Positions 44,449-54,911 of a DNA stretch of 64,000 bases are shown here, piece by piece. Source of the stretch: Acidobacteriota bacterium (GTDB lineage: Bacteria > Acidobacteriota > Blastocatellia > Pyrinomonadales > Pyrinomonadaceae); contig CP065000.1 of NCBI GenBank assembly GCA_016700075.1, positions 124,001 through 188,000 of the forward strand. Reading direction: 5' to 3'. The notes beneath the pieces were generated by a model, which was given only the letters and a program-made list of their open reading frames with translations, did no database searches and had not been told where the DNA came from. How positions within the stretch are numbered: position 1 is the first letter of the stretch; each line of letters begins with the position of its first letter. Both the position numbers and the translations under genes were made by a program.

Positions 44449-46200
44449 TCAAGCGAAGTACTCGTTCCAACGGTTATCGACCAATTTTACGATATCATCG
44501 CGCGCCTCGACCTCTTTGGGATACCACGGCTTCATTCGTGCATCGATGACGACGGGAGCCGAGTAGCCGATGTGGTTATTCTTCATTTGGACATCTTTTG
44601 CGTATATGTCAGATGCCGGGTCAAAACGTGTCCACGTCGCCCACAAAAACTTCTCTGTCGAACGCGCATATTCGATGCTGTCGTGTACGACGATCATTTG
44701 CCATTCGTCGAAGTTGCCCGAACGAGCGATGCGTTCCGCAAGATCTTTGTCAGTTTCGTAACTGTCCGCTTCGACTACCAGACACCCGCCGCAAAAGGGT
44801 TCCGCAGCACGGACCCCGCCAGGCAATTCGCCGCGAAACTCACGAGCGAGTTCCCTTTTCGCCTCGCCCATGCCCATCAAGATCGCCTTGCTGCCGTAAT
44901 TGATCTTGCCGCTGGCATAATCGAGCGTGTCGAACGCCGTCTGCGTGAAAATATGCAGATCGCGGTACCAATCCACGCGTGCGAGGATGTGCTCGAACAG
45001 CGATCTGAAATCACGAAGGTCCTGCGGCGTATCGGTCAAAAGCAAAAACTTGGTCAACGCAAGCTGGCCCTCGCCGAGGATGCGAAATCCGGCCGACAGC
45101 CCTTCGCGTCCATAACGTTCGCGAACGACCGCCGCCGACAGCGAATGAAATCCCGTCTCGCCGTAACTCCACAGGTCACGAACCGCAGGCATTACAAGCG
45201 GAAAAAGCGGCGAGAGAAGCTCTTGGAGATAATCACCGATGAAGAAATCTTCTTGACGCGGTTTACCGACGACGGTCGCGGGATAGATCGCGTCTTTGCG
45301 GTGAAAGACCGCGTCCGCGTGAAACACCGGATAATCATGAACCAGCGAATAATAACCGTAATGATCACCAAACGGCCCTTCGGGCCGCCGATCGTGCGGC
45401 GGGACGTGCCCGCAGATCGCGAATTCTGCCTCTGCGATCAAGCGATGATGGCCGTCTAGCGGATTATCTGCCATTCCGATCTTTGAACCTGCCAGAAGCG
45501 AAGCAAGCATAAGCTCGGGAATTCCCTCAGGCAGCGGAGCGATCGCCGACAAGATCATCGCGGGCGGCCCACCGAGGAAAAGCGTGGTGTTTAGCGGCTT
45601 GTTCTGCTGTTCTGCCTCGTAATAATGAAATCCGCCGCCTTTGCCGATCTGCCAATGAATGCCGGTCGTCGTTTTGTCGTACCGCTGGATGCGATACATC
45701 CCGAGGTTGTGTTTGCCGTCAACGGGGCTTTCCGTGTAAACGAGCGGCAGCGTAACAAAATGCCCGCCGTCCTCGTGCCATAGCTGCAGGAGCGGCAGCT
45801 TTTCGAGATCGACCGTCGACTGTCGCGATTCTAGTACGGGAGCACTGCGAATCTTCTTTGTTCCAAGCTTCGCCGCAGTGAACGCGAGGTCGCGAAAGCC
45901 CCAAAGCTTGTCAAGCTTTGGCGGCAATAACTCCTCAGCCGCGTGAACCGCACGCTTTACAAATTCCAGCGGCTTCGGCCCAAAAGCGAGATCGATCCGT
46001 CTTTTGGTGCCGAACAGATTCGTCACCACGGGAAAGGACGAGCCTTTTACGTTCGTGAACAGCAACGCCTTGCCTTGTTCATCGATCACGCGTCGGTGTA
46101 TCTCAGCTATCTCAAGATACGGATCGACCTCAGCCGAGACCTCGACGATCTCGTTCTCGCGTCGGAGGAGGTCGATGAAAGACCGCAGATCCTTGTGCAT
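44449..46200 (-). CDS. UbiD family decarboxylase
   Basis: The 583-residue protein matches UbiD enzymes over its length. Conserved parts include LRSFIDLLRRENEIVEVSAEVD at the start, YRIQRYDKTTTGIHWQIGKGG near residue 167 and EGPFGDHYGYYSLVHDYP near residue 275. These enzymes use prenylated FMN, made by a UbiX-type partner, to decarboxylate aromatic or unsaturated acids; close homologues act in menaquinone synthesis. No ubiX is visible here. The ATG follows the HBD stop directly (TAAATG), so it shares the CoA-metabolism operon. Confidence 0.9.
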   Translation of the reverse strand: MHKDLRSFIDLLRRENEIVEVSAEVDPYLEIAEIHRRVIDEQGKALLFTNVKGSSFPVVTNLFGTKRRIDLAFGPKPLEFVKRAVHAAEELLPPKLDKLWGFRDLAFTAAKLGTKKIRSAPVLESRQSTVDLEKLPLLQLWHEDGGHFVTLPLVYTESPVDGKHNLGMYRIQRYDKTTTGIHWQIGKGGGFHYYEAEQQNKPLNTTLFLGGPPAMILSAIAPLPEGIPELMLASLLAGSKIGMADNPLDGHHRLIAEAEFAICGHVPPHDRRPEGPFGDHYGYYSLVHDYPVFHADAVFHRKDAIYPATVVGKPRQEDFFIGDYLQELLSPLFPLVMPAVRDLWSYGETGFHSLSAAVVRERYGREGLSAGFRILGEGQLALTKFLLLTDTPQDLRDFRSLFEHILARVDWYRDLHIFTQTAFDTLDYASGKINYGSKAILMGMGEAKRELAREFRGELPGGVRAAEPFCGGCLVVEADSYETDKDLAERIARSGNFDEWQMIVVHDSIEYARSTEKFLWATWTRFDPASDIYAKDVQMKNNHIGYSAPVVIDARMKPWYPKEVEARDDIVKLVDNRWNEYFA

Positions 46201-47049
46201 TTATGCGTAATCGTAAAAGCCCTTGCCGCTCTTTCTGCCGAGCCAGCCGGCATCAACATATTTCTTGAGCAGAGGACATGGCCGGTATTTGGGGTCTCCC
46301 AGGCCTTCGTGGAGCACGTTCAAGATCGCCAAGCATACATCAAGGCCGATGAAGTCGGCTAGCGTTAGCGGACCCATCGGATGATTCATGCCGAGCTTCA
46401 TGATCTCGTCGATCGATTCTTTGGTTGCGACGCCTTCATGCAATGCAAAGACGGCTTCGTTGATCATCGGCATCAGAACGCGATTGGATACAAAGCCGGG
46501 ATAGTCATTGCATTCGACCGGCGTCTTTCCGAACTGTTCGGAAAGAGATTTCACCTTTGAGTAGGTTTCGTCCGAGGTCGCGATCCCGCGGATCACTTCG
46601 ACCAGCTTCATCAGAGGAACCGGATTGAAGAAGTGCATTCCGATCACCTTATCGGGACGACCGGTGACCGCGGCGATCTTGGTGATCGATATTGACGAGG
46701 TATTCGAAGAAAGGATAGCATCAGTGCCGCAGATCTGATCGAGTTGTTCAAAGATCTGCTTCTTGATGTCAAAACTCTCTGTTGCGGCCTCTACGACGAG
46801 AGTGCAATCCTTAAGATCGCCAAGTTCCGTCGTTGTCCTGATACGCCCAAGGATCTCAGCTTTTTGATCTTCAGTCATCGTTTCTTTTTTTACAAAACGA
46901 TCGAGACTCTTGCTGATGTTTGCGACACCGCGTTCTACAAGTTCGGGTTTGATGTCACACATTACGACATCAAAACCTGATGCTGCGGCTGTTTGTGCAA
47001 TGCCGTTTCCCATGGTTCCGGCACCTATTACTCCGATGATCTCACTCAT
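46201..47049 (-). CDS. 3-hydroxybutyryl-CoA dehydrogenase
   Basis: The 282-residue protein starts [20 protein letters not shown], the NAD(P)-binding motif. [17 protein letters not shown] near residue 139 contains the catalytic His, and SLAMITIK-like sequence gives the usual [12 protein letters not shown]. The C-terminal dimerisation domain ends [13 protein letters not shown]. It oxidises or forms 3-hydroxybutyryl-CoA (Hbd/PaaH type). It lies 18 bp downstream of the thiolase gene, the enzyme that supplies or uses acetoacetyl-CoA. Confidence 0.95.
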   Translation of the reverse strand: MSEIIGVIGAGTMGNGIAQTAAASGFDVVMCDIKPELVERGVANISKSLDRFVKKETMTEDQKAEILGRIRTTTELGDLKDCTLVVEAATESFDIKKQIFEQLDQICGTDAILSSNTSSISITKIAAVTGRPDKVIGMHFFNPVPLMKLVEVIRGIATSDETYSKVKSLSEQFGKTPVECNDYPGFVSNRVLMPMINEAVFALHEGVATKESIDEIMKLGMNHPMGPLTLADFIGLDVCLAILNVLHEGLGDPKYRPCPLLKKYVDAGWLGRKSGKGFYDYA

Positions 47050-47067
47050 AAGTTTAGATTGATTTTC

Positions 47068-48261
47068 TTAGTCACGCTCGACAGCCAGTGCGACCGAATT
47101 TCCGCCGCCGAGACAAAGCGCAGCAACTCCCTTCTTGGCTCCCCGACGTTTCATTTCGTGTAGAAGTGTCGTAAGGATGCGCGAGCCCGAATTGCCAATG
47201 GCATGGCCCATTGCGACGGCACCGCCGTTGACGTTGACCTTTTCCATGTCGAGCCCAAGCTCTTTCATCACGCCGAGAGCCTGAACTGAAAACGCCTCGT
47301 TAAGTTCGAACAGATCGACATCGGCCATCTCCCAGCCGGCCTTTTTAAGAACATTCAGTACGCCTTGGACCGGAGCGAGCATGATCATTTTTGGTTCGAT
47401 CCCCGAAGTTGCGGATGCAACTATGCGGGCGAGCGGCTCGACGCCGAGTTCGGCGGCTTTTTCCGCAGAGGTCACGACCACTGCTGAAGCTCCATCATTG
47501 ACGCCCGGCGCATTACCCGCAGTTACGGTGCCACCGTCGCGTTTGAATGCAGGCTTCAGTTTCGCGAGAGCTTCGACGGTAGTATCCGGGCGGACCGGTT
47601 CGTCATAGTCAAGCACGATGGGGTCACCCTTCTTTTGCGGTATCTCGATAGGAACTATCTCTTCGGAGAAACGGCCCGCTGCCTGTGCCTCGGCCGCTTT
47701 TCGGTGCGAGTTGAATGCAAAGTCGTCTTGCTGTTCCCGAGTGACCTCGCATTTCTCCGCAACGACCTCGCCGGTGTTTCCCATATGCCAGTTCTCGAAC
47801 GGGCACCAAAGCCCATCATGGATCATAAGGTCGGTAACTGTCTGATTCCCCATGCGATAGCCGTCGCGAGCTCCGGGCATTGCATACGGGATGTTCGACA
47901 TTGATTCCATACCGCCCGCAACCACGACCTCAGAATCGCCCAACTGGATCGCCTGAGATGCGAGGGCGACCGATCTGAGACCGGAGCCGCAAACCATATT
48001 CACCGTCAAAGCCGAGACCTCGGGCGGCAAGCCTGCCTTCAACGCAGCTTGCCTTGCAGGCGCCTGGCCGATACCTGCCTGCACAACGCAGCCCATAATC
48101 ACCTCGTCGACTTCGGCGGCTTTTATACCGGCTCTGGAAACTGCTTCTTTGATCGCAATAGCTGCAAGGTCAGGAGCGGAAAAGGGTTTCAAAAGTCCCT
48201 GAAACTTTCCGGTTGGCGTTCGTACGGCACTTATAATTACTGCCTTTCTGTTATCACTCAT
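47068..48261 (-). CDS. Acetyl-CoA C-acetyltransferase (thiolase)
   Basis: The 397-residue protein has all thiolase catalytic blocks: the acylated Cys in [14 protein letters not shown] near residue 90, [15 protein letters not shown], the [11 protein letters not shown] region, [17 protein letters not shown] with the active-site His, and the terminal [13 protein letters not shown] with the second Cys. It joins or cleaves acetyl-CoA/acetoacetyl-CoA. Together with the dehydrogenase downstream and the CoA-transferase upstream it forms a short C4 CoA pathway. Confidence 0.96.
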   Translation of the reverse strand: MSDNRKAVIISAVRTPTGKFQGLLKPFSAPDLAAIAIKEAVSRAGIKAAEVDEVIMGCVVQAGIGQAPARQAALKAGLPPEVSALTVNMVCGSGLRSVALASQAIQLGDSEVVVAGGMESMSNIPYAMPGARDGYRMGNQTVTDLMIHDGLWCPFENWHMGNTGEVVAEKCEVTREQQDDFAFNSHRKAAEAQAAGRFSEEIVPIEIPQKKGDPIVLDYDEPVRPDTTVEALAKLKPAFKRDGGTVTAGNAPGVNDGASAVVVTSAEKAAELGVEPLARIVASATSGIEPKMIMLAPVQGVLNVLKKAGWEMADVDLFELNEAFSVQALGVMKELGLDMEKVNVNGGAVAMGHAIGNSGSRILTTLLHEMKRRGAKKGVAALCLGGGNSVALAVERD

Positions 48262-48337
48262 GGTCTGATCGTTATCTCCAATATAAAAGAAATATATCCA
48301 AAGGGTCAGAATATCACAGCGAACTTCGGGTCGCTAT

Positions 48338-49612
48338 TCAACGGCTTTTGAATCTTTCGAAAGCCTCGCGTTCAAGCATCTCGCGATTGTCGGGATGTGC
48401 GATCCGTATCAACTCGTGTGCCCTCTGTCGGAGATTCTTGCCGTACAGATTGGCAACGCCAAACTCTGTAACGACGTAATGAACGTTCGCCCGTGTCGTT
48501 ACAACCCCTGCACCCGAACGGAGCTGAGGAACGATCTTGCTCTCGCCTCTCGACGTTGCAGACTGAAGAGCGATGATCGGTTTTCCGCCCGGCGACAGCG
48601 ATGCACCGCGAATAAAGTCCATTTGTCCGCCCACTCCTGAATACTGAAATGTTCCGATCGAATCCGCACAGATCTGCCCCGTCAGGTCGACCTCGATCGC
48701 GCTGTTGATCGCCGTGACCTTTGGGTTGCGGCGTATGACTGACGTGTCATTCACGTATTCGATGTCAAGCATAAGAACCTGCGGATTGTCGTCGATAAAG
48801 TCATATAGACGTCTTGTTCCCATCACAAAGCCTGCGACTATCTTGCCGGGATGCTTCAGTTTCTTGCGGCCATTTACAACGCCTTGTTCAACGAGCGGAA
48901 TGACACCGTCCGAGAACATTTCAGTATGTATGCCAAGATCCTTATGGTGGTTAAGCGAGTTAAGGACCGCATTGGGTATGCTGCCGATACCCATTTGCAG
49001 TGTTGCTCCATCCTCAACCATTTCGGCAATGAAGTTCCCGATAGCAATGTCTGCAGGCGTCAGGTCCGGTACGGGTACCTCAGCAAGCGGAAGATCGACC
49101 TCGACAAGGTGATCGATCTTATCAACATGAAGAAGGGCGTCCCCAAGCGTTCTCGGCATCTGCGGATTAACTTGTGCGATCACGGTCTTCGCACAGTCTG
49201 CGGCCGCACGAGCTACATCGACAGAAACGCCTAGAGAACAAAAGCCGTGCTTGTCAGGGGGCGAAACGTGCAGCAATGCAGCATCAAGCGGCAACACGTT
49301 CTGTCGAAACAACGCCGGGATCTCTGAAAGAAAAACAGGAATGTAGTCAGCTCGGCCCTCGTTCACGGCCTTTCGAACATTCCCGCCGACAAAAAATGCA
49401 TTCACCCGAAAACTCTCTGAAAGCTCCGGTGTTGCGTATGGAGCCTCCCCTTCAGTGTGTAGGTGGACCAGCTCAACATTGCGGAGTTCATCCTTTCGAT
49501 CAGTAAGGGCGCGGATCAAAACGCCCGGAGCTGCGGCTACGCTGTGTATGAAGACCCGATCGCCGCTTTTTACTACCTTGAGTGCGTCATCCGCAGTTGT
49601 GTATTTCGTCAT
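48338..49612 (-). CDS. Acetyl-CoA hydrolase/CoA-transferase (4-hydroxybutyrate CoA-transferase type)
   Basis: The start is placed at ATG 49612, giving 424 residues that begin TKYTTADDALKVVKSGDRVF, as in the family. SVAAAPGVLIRALTDR, GFCSLGVSVDVARAAADCA, MGIGSIPNAVLNSL, HTEMFSDGVIPLVEQGVV and GVGGQMDFIRGASLS follow in the expected order. The catalytic Glu lies in HTEMFSDG. It moves CoA between acetate and short-chain acids. It is the first gene of the run CoA-transferase, thiolase, dehydrogenase, UbiD, phosphoesterase. Confidence 0.92.
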   Translation of the reverse strand: MTKYTTADDALKVVKSGDRVFIHSVAAAPGVLIRALTDRKDELRNVELVHLHTEGEAPYATPELSESFRVNAFFVGGNVRKAVNEGRADYIPVFLSEIPALFRQNVLPLDAALLHVSPPDKHGFCSLGVSVDVARAAADCAKTVIAQVNPQMPRTLGDALLHVDKIDHLVEVDLPLAEVPVPDLTPADIAIGNFIAEMVEDGATLQMGIGSIPNAVLNSLNHHKDLGIHTEMFSDGVIPLVEQGVVNGRKKLKHPGKIVAGFVMGTRRLYDFIDDNPQVLMLDIEYVNDTSVIRRNPKVTAINSAIEVDLTGQICADSIGTFQYSGVGGQMDFIRGASLSPGGKPIIALQSATSRGESKIVPQLRSGAGVVTTRANVHYVVTEFGVANLYGKNLRQRAHELIRIAHPDNREMLEREAFERFKSR

Positions 49613-49682
49613 AGGTTCGAGGTGTGTTGCAAGAGCCTTGCAGGTCATTCTTGCAACTATCAATATGCTAATCTATTGAATT

Positions 49683-50039
49683 ATGTCCCAGGTACTGGAG
49701 CCCGGAGATTTTCTTGTCTACCAACTTGAGGCCGGTTTCGGTTTGCTGCGGCTGCTTGCAGCCGATGGCGAGGGCGATGAAACGGTTTGGCATGTATGTG
49801 CATACGAGGATTTTTATCCGGATGTGGATATGGCGGTTTCCGTGATCACCGAGAGAGAACCGCGCAAGTCAATCGAACACATCACCCTCACCAACAGGGC
49901 TTTTGAAAGCACTCAGGTCGCAAAGCTTTTGAATCTCCCTATTTCTGCCCGCGAGAAAGATCTCGTCGAGGTTTGGCGTTCTTCGGGACCGCGAGAGGTC
50001 TCCGACCGATCCATTAGGCTCCTGCTCGGATTTCGTTGA
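49683..50039 (+). CDS. Small uncharacterised protein
   Basis: A 118-residue soluble protein (VLEPGDFLVYQLEAGFGLLR, HVCAYEDFYPDVDMAV, RAFESTQVAKLLNLPI). I do not recognise the family. The first half looks beta-rich and the second helical. It is divergent from the CoA-transferase gene and convergent with proline dehydrogenase; both neighbours are unrelated to it by sequence. Codon use looks ordinary, so I accept it as a gene. Confidence 0.6.
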   Translation: MSQVLEPGDFLVYQLEAGFGLLRLLAADGEGDETVWHVCAYEDFYPDVDMAVSVITEREPRKSIEHITLTNRAFESTQVAKLLNLPISAREKDLVEVWRSSGPREVSDRSIRLLLGFR

Positions 50040-50056
50040 CACAGTCTAAACTCCGT

Positions 50057-51235
50057 TCAAAGCAGTCCGCGGCGTCCAAGTTCTCTTTTTAGCATCTCCA
50101 ATTCCCGCGACATGTGGCCGGCGGCAGAAGAATTCTCTTCAGCCCGTCTTATCAGGTACGGCACCGAATCGGCAACAGGGCCGTACGGAACATATTTCGA
50201 GACGTTGAATCCATGCTTGGCAAGAACATACGAGATGTTGTCACCCATTCCGTAAAGCTGTGAGAAATGGATGTTCGGGTGGTTTCGAGGGATCTGGAGT
50301 TCCTCCATCCGACGGGCTAACAGCAACGTGCTTGCTTCGTTGTGTGTGCCGGCAACGAAGGCGGTGTCCTCATGGTGTTTCAGGCAGTATTCGATCGCCG
50401 CGTCAAAATCGGCATCCGTCGCAGGTTGGTCCCGGTGGATCGGTGACGGGTAACCGTTCGCCTCGGCCCGTTCGCGTTCCTTTTCCATGTATGCACCGCG
50501 TACAAGTTTGACCGCATAAAAGTAGCCGTTCTTTGCCGCTTCACGTCGAGACTCTTTCAAAAACTCGAGCCGGTCATGTCGATACAACTGGATCGTGTTG
50601 AATATGATCGGGCGCTCTCTATTGAACTTCTCCATCATATCGGTGACCATTCGGTCGATCGCATCTTGGATCCACGATTCTTCAGCGTCGATGAACAGCG
50701 GCTGGCCGATCTCGTAAGCAAATTGGCAGATATCCGCTACGCGCTTGTGGATACGTTCACACTTCGCCTGGCTTTTTGCGTCGAGCTTCTTCTTTGAACT
50801 CATCCGTTCGAGTGTCCCGAGCGGAGCGATCCCGGATACTTTAAAAACCGAGAAAGGGATGTTGTCATCATTTCTAGCTCGTTCGATGGCTCTCAGGATC
50901 TCGTCTTTGGTGCCGTCGAAATCCTCTTCACGCGTCTTTCCTTCTACGGAATAATCTAAAATAGTACCGATCCCTGCACGGCCGAGCTTATCGATCACCC
51001 GGGAGCATTCTTCGATGGTTTCGCCGCCGCAGAATTGTTCGTATATCGTCGCCTTTATCATGCTCTCGACCGGCAAACCGATCGAAAGTGCAAATTTCGC
51101 TGCGGTTGTGCCGAGCGAGTTAAGGACCGGCGAGTTCAACAGCTTGAAAAGCCTGTATTTTTCACGCAGTTGAGAATCCGTCTTGTCCGCGTATGCGGTC
51201 TCGGTATCAAGAAAATCAAGGAAGAATTCGCTCAT
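50057..51235 (-). CDS. Proline dehydrogenase
   Basis: The 392-residue monofunctional enzyme has the (beta-alpha)8 FAD-binding domain of the PutA/ProDH family. Visible are LFIDAEESWIQDAIDRM near residue 182, YAVKLVRGAYMEKERERAE near residue 248, FVAGTHNEAST and YVPYGPVADSVPYLIRRAEEN near the C-terminus. The Arg-Arg pair in YLIRRAEEN binds the substrate carboxylate. It oxidises proline to pyrroline-5-carboxylate and passes electrons to quinone. It is divergent from proS, another proline-handling gene, across a gap of about 147 bp. Confidence 0.95.
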   Translation of the reverse strand: MSEFFLDFLDTETAYADKTDSQLREKYRLFKLLNSPVLNSLGTTAAKFALSIGLPVESMIKATIYEQFCGGETIEECSRVIDKLGRAGIGTILDYSVEGKTREEDFDGTKDEILRAIERARNDDNIPFSVFKVSGIAPLGTLERMSSKKKLDAKSQAKCERIHKRVADICQFAYEIGQPLFIDAEESWIQDAIDRMVTDMMEKFNRERPIIFNTIQLYRHDRLEFLKESRREAAKNGYFYAVKLVRGAYMEKERERAEANGYPSPIHRDQPATDADFDAAIEYCLKHHEDTAFVAGTHNEASTLLLARRMEELQIPRNHPNIHFSQLYGMGDNISYVLAKHGFNVSKYVPYGPVADSVPYLIRRAEENSSAAGHMSRELEMLKRELGRRGLL

Positions 51236-51382
51236 AAAGCGGAAAGTTTAACACAGACTTCATCAGGCGAACACTCACAGAGATGCCTTCCGTCTTTTAC
51301 CTTTAATTGTGAAGCCAACGCATTTCCCGTATCATCCTAGTTTTATATCAGAAACAACGAAACAAGTTATTAGCAGCATTTT

Positions 51383-52852
51383 ATGAGCAAAGGACTACCA
51401 AAAAGATCAGAGAATTATTCCGAATGGTACAACGAGATAGTTAAGCGTGCGGACCTTGCTGAAAACTCGGCGGTTCGGGGCTGTATGGTCATAAAGCCCT
51501 ACGGTTTTGCCATCTGGGAAAAGATGCAGCGGGCACTTGACGATATGTTCAAGGCGACTGGACATCAGAATGCATATTTCCCGCTGTTCGTGCCCAGATC
51601 TTTCTTAGAAAAAGAAGAAGAGCATGCTGAAGGCTTCGCAAAAGAATGTGCCGTCGTCACCCATTACCGACTTAAAGCGGACGGTGAAGGCGGATTAATG
51701 GTCGATCCAAATGCAAAACTGGAAGAGGAATTGATAATTCGTCCTACCTCCGAAACGGTAATTTGGAACGCCTATAAGAACTGGATACAGTCCTGGCGCG
51801 ATCTGCCTATATTGGTAAATCAGTGGGCTAATGTAGTCCGTTGGGAAATGCGTACGAGGATCTTTCTACGAACGGCCGAATTCCTTTGGCAAGAAGGACA
51901 CACCGCTCACGCAACAGAGAAAGAAGCAATTGCGGAAACCGAGCAGATGCTTGATGTATATGCCGATTTTGCCGAGAACTGGATGGCACTGCCGGTCATA
52001 AAGGGTGTAAAAACGCCAAACGAACGATTTGCCGGCGCCGTAGAGACATATTGCATAGAAGGCCTCATGCAGGACGGCAAAGCACTTCAATGCGGAACGT
52101 CGCATTTTCTTGGTCAGAATTTTGCGAAGTCATTTGATGTGAAATTCGTCAACAAGGAGAATCAGCTCGAATACGCGTGGGCGACGAGCTGGGGTGTTTC
52201 CACGCGATTGATGGGTGCTTTGATAATGGCACATTCGGACGACCACGGCCTCGTATTACCTCCAAAACTCGCCCCGATTCAGGTCGTCATCGTTCCGATC
52301 TACAAGTCGCCCGAAGACCTTGCCGCGATCTCTGAAAAGGTCGAGCCGATCGTGAAAGAGTTGAAGGCCGCCGGCATTTCGGTCAAGTTCGACGATAGCG
52401 ATAATCAGCGTTCGGGTTGGAAGTTTGCGGAATACGAGCTGCGAGGAGTTCCGATCCGTCTTGGTTTGGGTATGAGGGACCTGGAGAACGGAACGATAGA
52501 GGTCGCCCGACGAGATACGCTCACAAAGGAATCAATGCCGATCGACGGCATTGCCGAATCAGTTAAGACCTTGCTGGATGAGATCCAAGCTAGTGTTTAT
52601 AAACGTGCTTTGGATTTCCGCGAAGCTAACACCTTTCCGGTGGATGATTGGGATGAGTTTTGCGAAAGAGTTGAGAAGGGCGGTTTCGTACTTGCTCACT
52701 GGGACGGCACATCAGAAACTGAGGAGCAAATAAAGGAGAAGACAAAGGCAACGATCAGGTGTATTCCGTTAAACGCACTCGCCGAAAGCGGCAAATGCAT
52801 ACTTACGGGGAATGCTTCAGGCAAAAGGGTTCTTTTCGCAAAAGCTTACTAA
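51383..52852 (+). CDS. proS: Prolyl-tRNA synthetase, archaeal/eukaryotic-like type
   Basis: The 489-residue class IIa synthetase starts [17 protein letters not shown] and shows [33 protein letters not shown], the TSE motif in [14 protein letters not shown], and motif 2 [20 protein letters not shown]. It has the short C-terminal zinc-type domain ending RVLFAKAY rather than the bacterial insertion domain, so it is the archaeal/eukaryotic-like form found in some bacteria. It charges tRNA-Pro. Confidence 0.96.
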   Translation: MSKGLPKRSENYSEWYNEIVKRADLAENSAVRGCMVIKPYGFAIWEKMQRALDDMFKATGHQNAYFPLFVPRSFLEKEEEHAEGFAKECAVVTHYRLKADGEGGLMVDPNAKLEEELIIRPTSETVIWNAYKNWIQSWRDLPILVNQWANVVRWEMRTRIFLRTAEFLWQEGHTAHATEKEAIAETEQMLDVYADFAENWMALPVIKGVKTPNERFAGAVETYCIEGLMQDGKALQCGTSHFLGQNFAKSFDVKFVNKENQLEYAWATSWGVSTRLMGALIMAHSDDHGLVLPPKLAPIQVVIVPIYKSPEDLAAISEKVEPIVKELKAAGISVKFDDSDNQRSGWKFAEYELRGVPIRLGLGMRDLENGTIEVARRDTLTKESMPIDGIAESVKTLLDEIQASVYKRALDFREANTFPVDDWDEFCERVEKGGFVLAHWDGTSETEEQIKEKTKATIRCIPLNALAESGKCILTGNASGKRVLFAKAY

Positions 52853-52883
52853 AAAGAACACTATATTTCTTCAACTATTACCT

Positions 52884-52920
52884 GGCCCGCAGCGTCTTAA
52901 TTTGCGTAAGCGGGCCTTTT
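52884..52920 (+). terminator. Rho-independent terminator after proS
   Basis: GGCCCG (52884-52889) pairs with CGGGCC (52911-52916), followed by TTTT. An inner CTTA/TAAG stem may extend it. It is 32 bp past the proS stop and separates proS from the sigma factor operon. Confidence 0.6.
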
Positions 52921-52972
52921 GTCCGCGCGTTATTTGACGGTTCTCGTGGTAAATTGTCGGTGACACGAGTTG

Positions 52973-53551
52973 ATGCTGCGAAACAAGACGGATGAAGAGC
53001 TTGTCGAACTGGCTGTATCGCATGATGCGGACGCCTTCGGCGAAATCGTTAGAAGGTGGGAACGAAAGATCTTCGCTCTTTGCTTCGGCATGCTTTCTCG
53101 GGAAGAAGATGCGAGAGACGCTTCGCAGGAGACGTTCATTGCGGCTTATCGAAACATCGGTTCATTCCGGGGAGATGCTAAGGTTTCGTCCTGGCTTCAT
53201 CGGATCGCGGTCAATCAGTGTCTGACCATAATGCGGCGGCGAAAAGCCCGCCCTGAAGACCTTATCGATGAAGAGCAAGCGGCATCTGACCGCATCTTCA
53301 GCGTTCCTGTCGAAAAGGCTCCGGGCGGCATCGCTGAAAGAAAAGAACGGATAGAGGCTGTCAGGCGTGCCGTAAATTCGCTGCCTTTTGAACTTAAAGA
53401 AGTGGTGATCATGAAAGAGTTTGAAGAAATGACCTTTCAGGAAATATCCGAAACCCTTTCAATTCCGCTCAGCACCGTCAAAAGCCGTGTTTATACGGCC
53501 TTAAGGCAACTCCGTTCGAAACTGGAGAAGAGCGAATTAGAAGTAATTTAG
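52973..53551 (+). CDS. ECF RNA polymerase sigma factor
   Basis: From ATG 52973 the product has 192 residues. Region 2 includes DADAFGEIVRRWERKIFALC, DARDASQETFIAAYRNIGSFRG and SSWLHRIAVNQCLTIMRRRK; region 4 has LPFELKEVVIMKEFEEMTFQ and ETLSIPLSTVKSRVYTALRQ. There is no region 3, as is normal for ECF sigma factors of the RpoE type. It is followed 13 bp later by its probable anti-sigma factor. Confidence 0.95.
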   Translation: MLRNKTDEELVELAVSHDADAFGEIVRRWERKIFALCFGMLSREEDARDASQETFIAAYRNIGSFRGDAKVSSWLHRIAVNQCLTIMRRRKARPEDLIDEEQAASDRIFSVPVEKAPGGIAERKERIEAVRRAVNSLPFELKEVVIMKEFEEMTFQEISETLSIPLSTVKSRVYTALRQLRSKLEKSELEVI

Positions 53552-53564
53552 GGAGCAACCCGGA

Positions 53565-54224
53565 ATGGATACGATGGAGAAATGCAATCGGAAAAGCGAG
53601 ATCGTTGAACTTGTCTATGACGAGGCGGAAACGGCATACCTCACCGAGCTTCGCTCACATCTTTCATCGTGTAAAGAGTGTACCAATGAATTCAATTCCC
53701 TGTTTGCTGTGCGCACGAATGTTGTAGATTTCAGAAAGGATGTCTTCGAGCCTTTAGTGACACCGGTATTTGCGTTTCCCTCGGCCGACATCTCAGAGCA
53801 AAGCTCGAAGAGTATTTTGGGTTGGTTGGAAGGTTTGCGATATGCCTTTGCCGTAAAAGTATCATTTGCGGGAATATTACTGGCGGTTCTTGCAGGGTTG
53901 TTTTTCCTCATATACCTCGAAAGACCCGATGAGGTCCAGGTTGCGTCGAATACGGCGGCACCTTCATCCATAGACTCCGCTCAAGCTGAAAAGGATCCTT
54001 TGCCTACGCGACCCGCACCATTGACCGCCTCAAATGATATGGTGAATATCCCGGAAAAAGTAACCGAAACACCGCGTCGGAATAGGAGCGTAGGGACGGC
54101 TAAGACCAAGAAAGCGGCAGCAGCGGTGAAATCGGTAAATCGTCGAAATGAGAATCAGCAGACCGAAGATTTTGCCGACGATTCTTTGCGGCTTGCAGAT
54201 CTATTGGAACAGATCGGAGGTTAA
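53565..54224 (+). CDS. Membrane anti-sigma factor with zinc finger
   Basis: The 219-residue protein has an N-terminal zinc-binding anti-sigma domain with HLSSCKECTNEF (H-x3-C-x2-C, near residue 32), a single membrane helix near residues 95-118 (FAGILLAVLAGLFFLIYLE) and a periplasmic Ser/Thr/Pro- and Lys-rich tail. It should hold the adjacent ECF sigma factor at the membrane until an envelope signal releases it. It is followed 5 bp later by the Spy-like gene. Confidence 0.88.
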   Translation: MDTMEKCNRKSEIVELVYDEAETAYLTELRSHLSSCKECTNEFNSLFAVRTNVVDFRKDVFEPLVTPVFAFPSADISEQSSKSILGWLEGLRYAFAVKVSFAGILLAVLAGLFFLIYLERPDEVQVASNTAAPSSIDSAQAEKDPLPTRPAPLTASNDMVNIPEKVTETPRRNRSVGTAKTKKAAAAVKSVNRRNENQQTEDFADDSLRLADLLEQIGG

Positions 54225-54229
54225 CTACA

Positions 54230-54793
54230 ATGAAAAGCTCTGGCACGATATTTTTCTTTATTCTCATGACATTGTCGTTCGGCGCCGTTCATTCCTTTTC
54301 GCAGCAAGGCAATATGCCTAATGATCGGCCCAACATTGGCCGGCAGGCAGGGCCGCCTCAAGATATTCGTGCGAATATGCTTCGACGGCTCGGATTGACC
54401 AGTGAGCAGGTCGTTTCATTGCGAAAAATGAATGCGGAACGGCTTCCCAAAACCGAAACAGCGCAATTAAGGCTCCGGCAGGCAAATCGGAGCCTTGACG
54501 AAGCCATATATGCGGATAGTTTCTCTCAAGAACTGTATGAAACCCGTCTGCGCGAAGTGCAGAACGCCCAAGCCGAGGTCACCAGGCTGCGGTTTGAAGG
54601 TGAATTGGCGATCAGAAAGGTATTGACATCCGAGCAGCTTACTCGGTTTAAAGAGATGCGCGAAAGATTTGAACAGTTGCGCCCGCAGCCGGGGCCGATG
54701 CGGCCAATGCCCGGGCCCGGCATGCGCGGCCCAATGAGGGGCGATGGGCCAAAACGGCAACCTCCGCCCGAACCTCCGGACGAAAGAAACTAG
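54230..54793 (+). CDS. Spy/CpxP-like periplasmic protein
   Basis: The 187-residue protein has a signal peptide (IFFFILMTLSFGAVHSFSQQ) and a helical core with RLGLTSEQVVSLRKM and VLTSEQLTRFKEMRERFEQL, the LTxEQ pattern of Spy/CpxP/CnrX-like proteins. The C-terminus is low-complexity and rich in Pro, Gly, Met and Arg (PGPMRPMPGPGMRGPMRGDG). It may act as a periplasmic chaperone or metal sensor that links stress to the sigma/anti-sigma pair. Confidence 0.82.
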   Translation: MKSSGTIFFFILMTLSFGAVHSFSQQGNMPNDRPNIGRQAGPPQDIRANMLRRLGLTSEQVVSLRKMNAERLPKTETAQLRLRQANRSLDEAIYADSFSQELYETRLREVQNAQAEVTRLRFEGELAIRKVLTSEQLTRFKEMRERFEQLRPQPGPMRPMPGPGMRGPMRGDGPKRQPPPEPPDERN

Positions 54794-54821
54794 AATTGTA
54801 GAGAACGCTACTGTATCGACG

Positions 54822-54848
54822 AGCCGCTTCTTAAGAGCGGCTTTTTTA
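54822..54848 (+). terminator. Rho-independent terminator after the Spy-like gene
   Basis: AGCCGCT (54822-54828) pairs with AGCGGCT (54836-54842), followed by six T residues and ATTTTT. It ends the sigma/anti-sigma/Spy operon and insulates the mla genes. Confidence 0.85.
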
Positions 54849-54911
54849 TTTTTCGGTCGCCAGGCATTTGGGTTATAGTCATTCTGTCGTACTCGTCCTT
54901 TATCGAATCGA

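Noticed and set aside
44572..45459. 295-codon plus-strand frame opposite the UbiD gene
   Set aside because: The UbiD frame is strongly supported by conserved motifs; the antisense frame is arginine-rich without domains.
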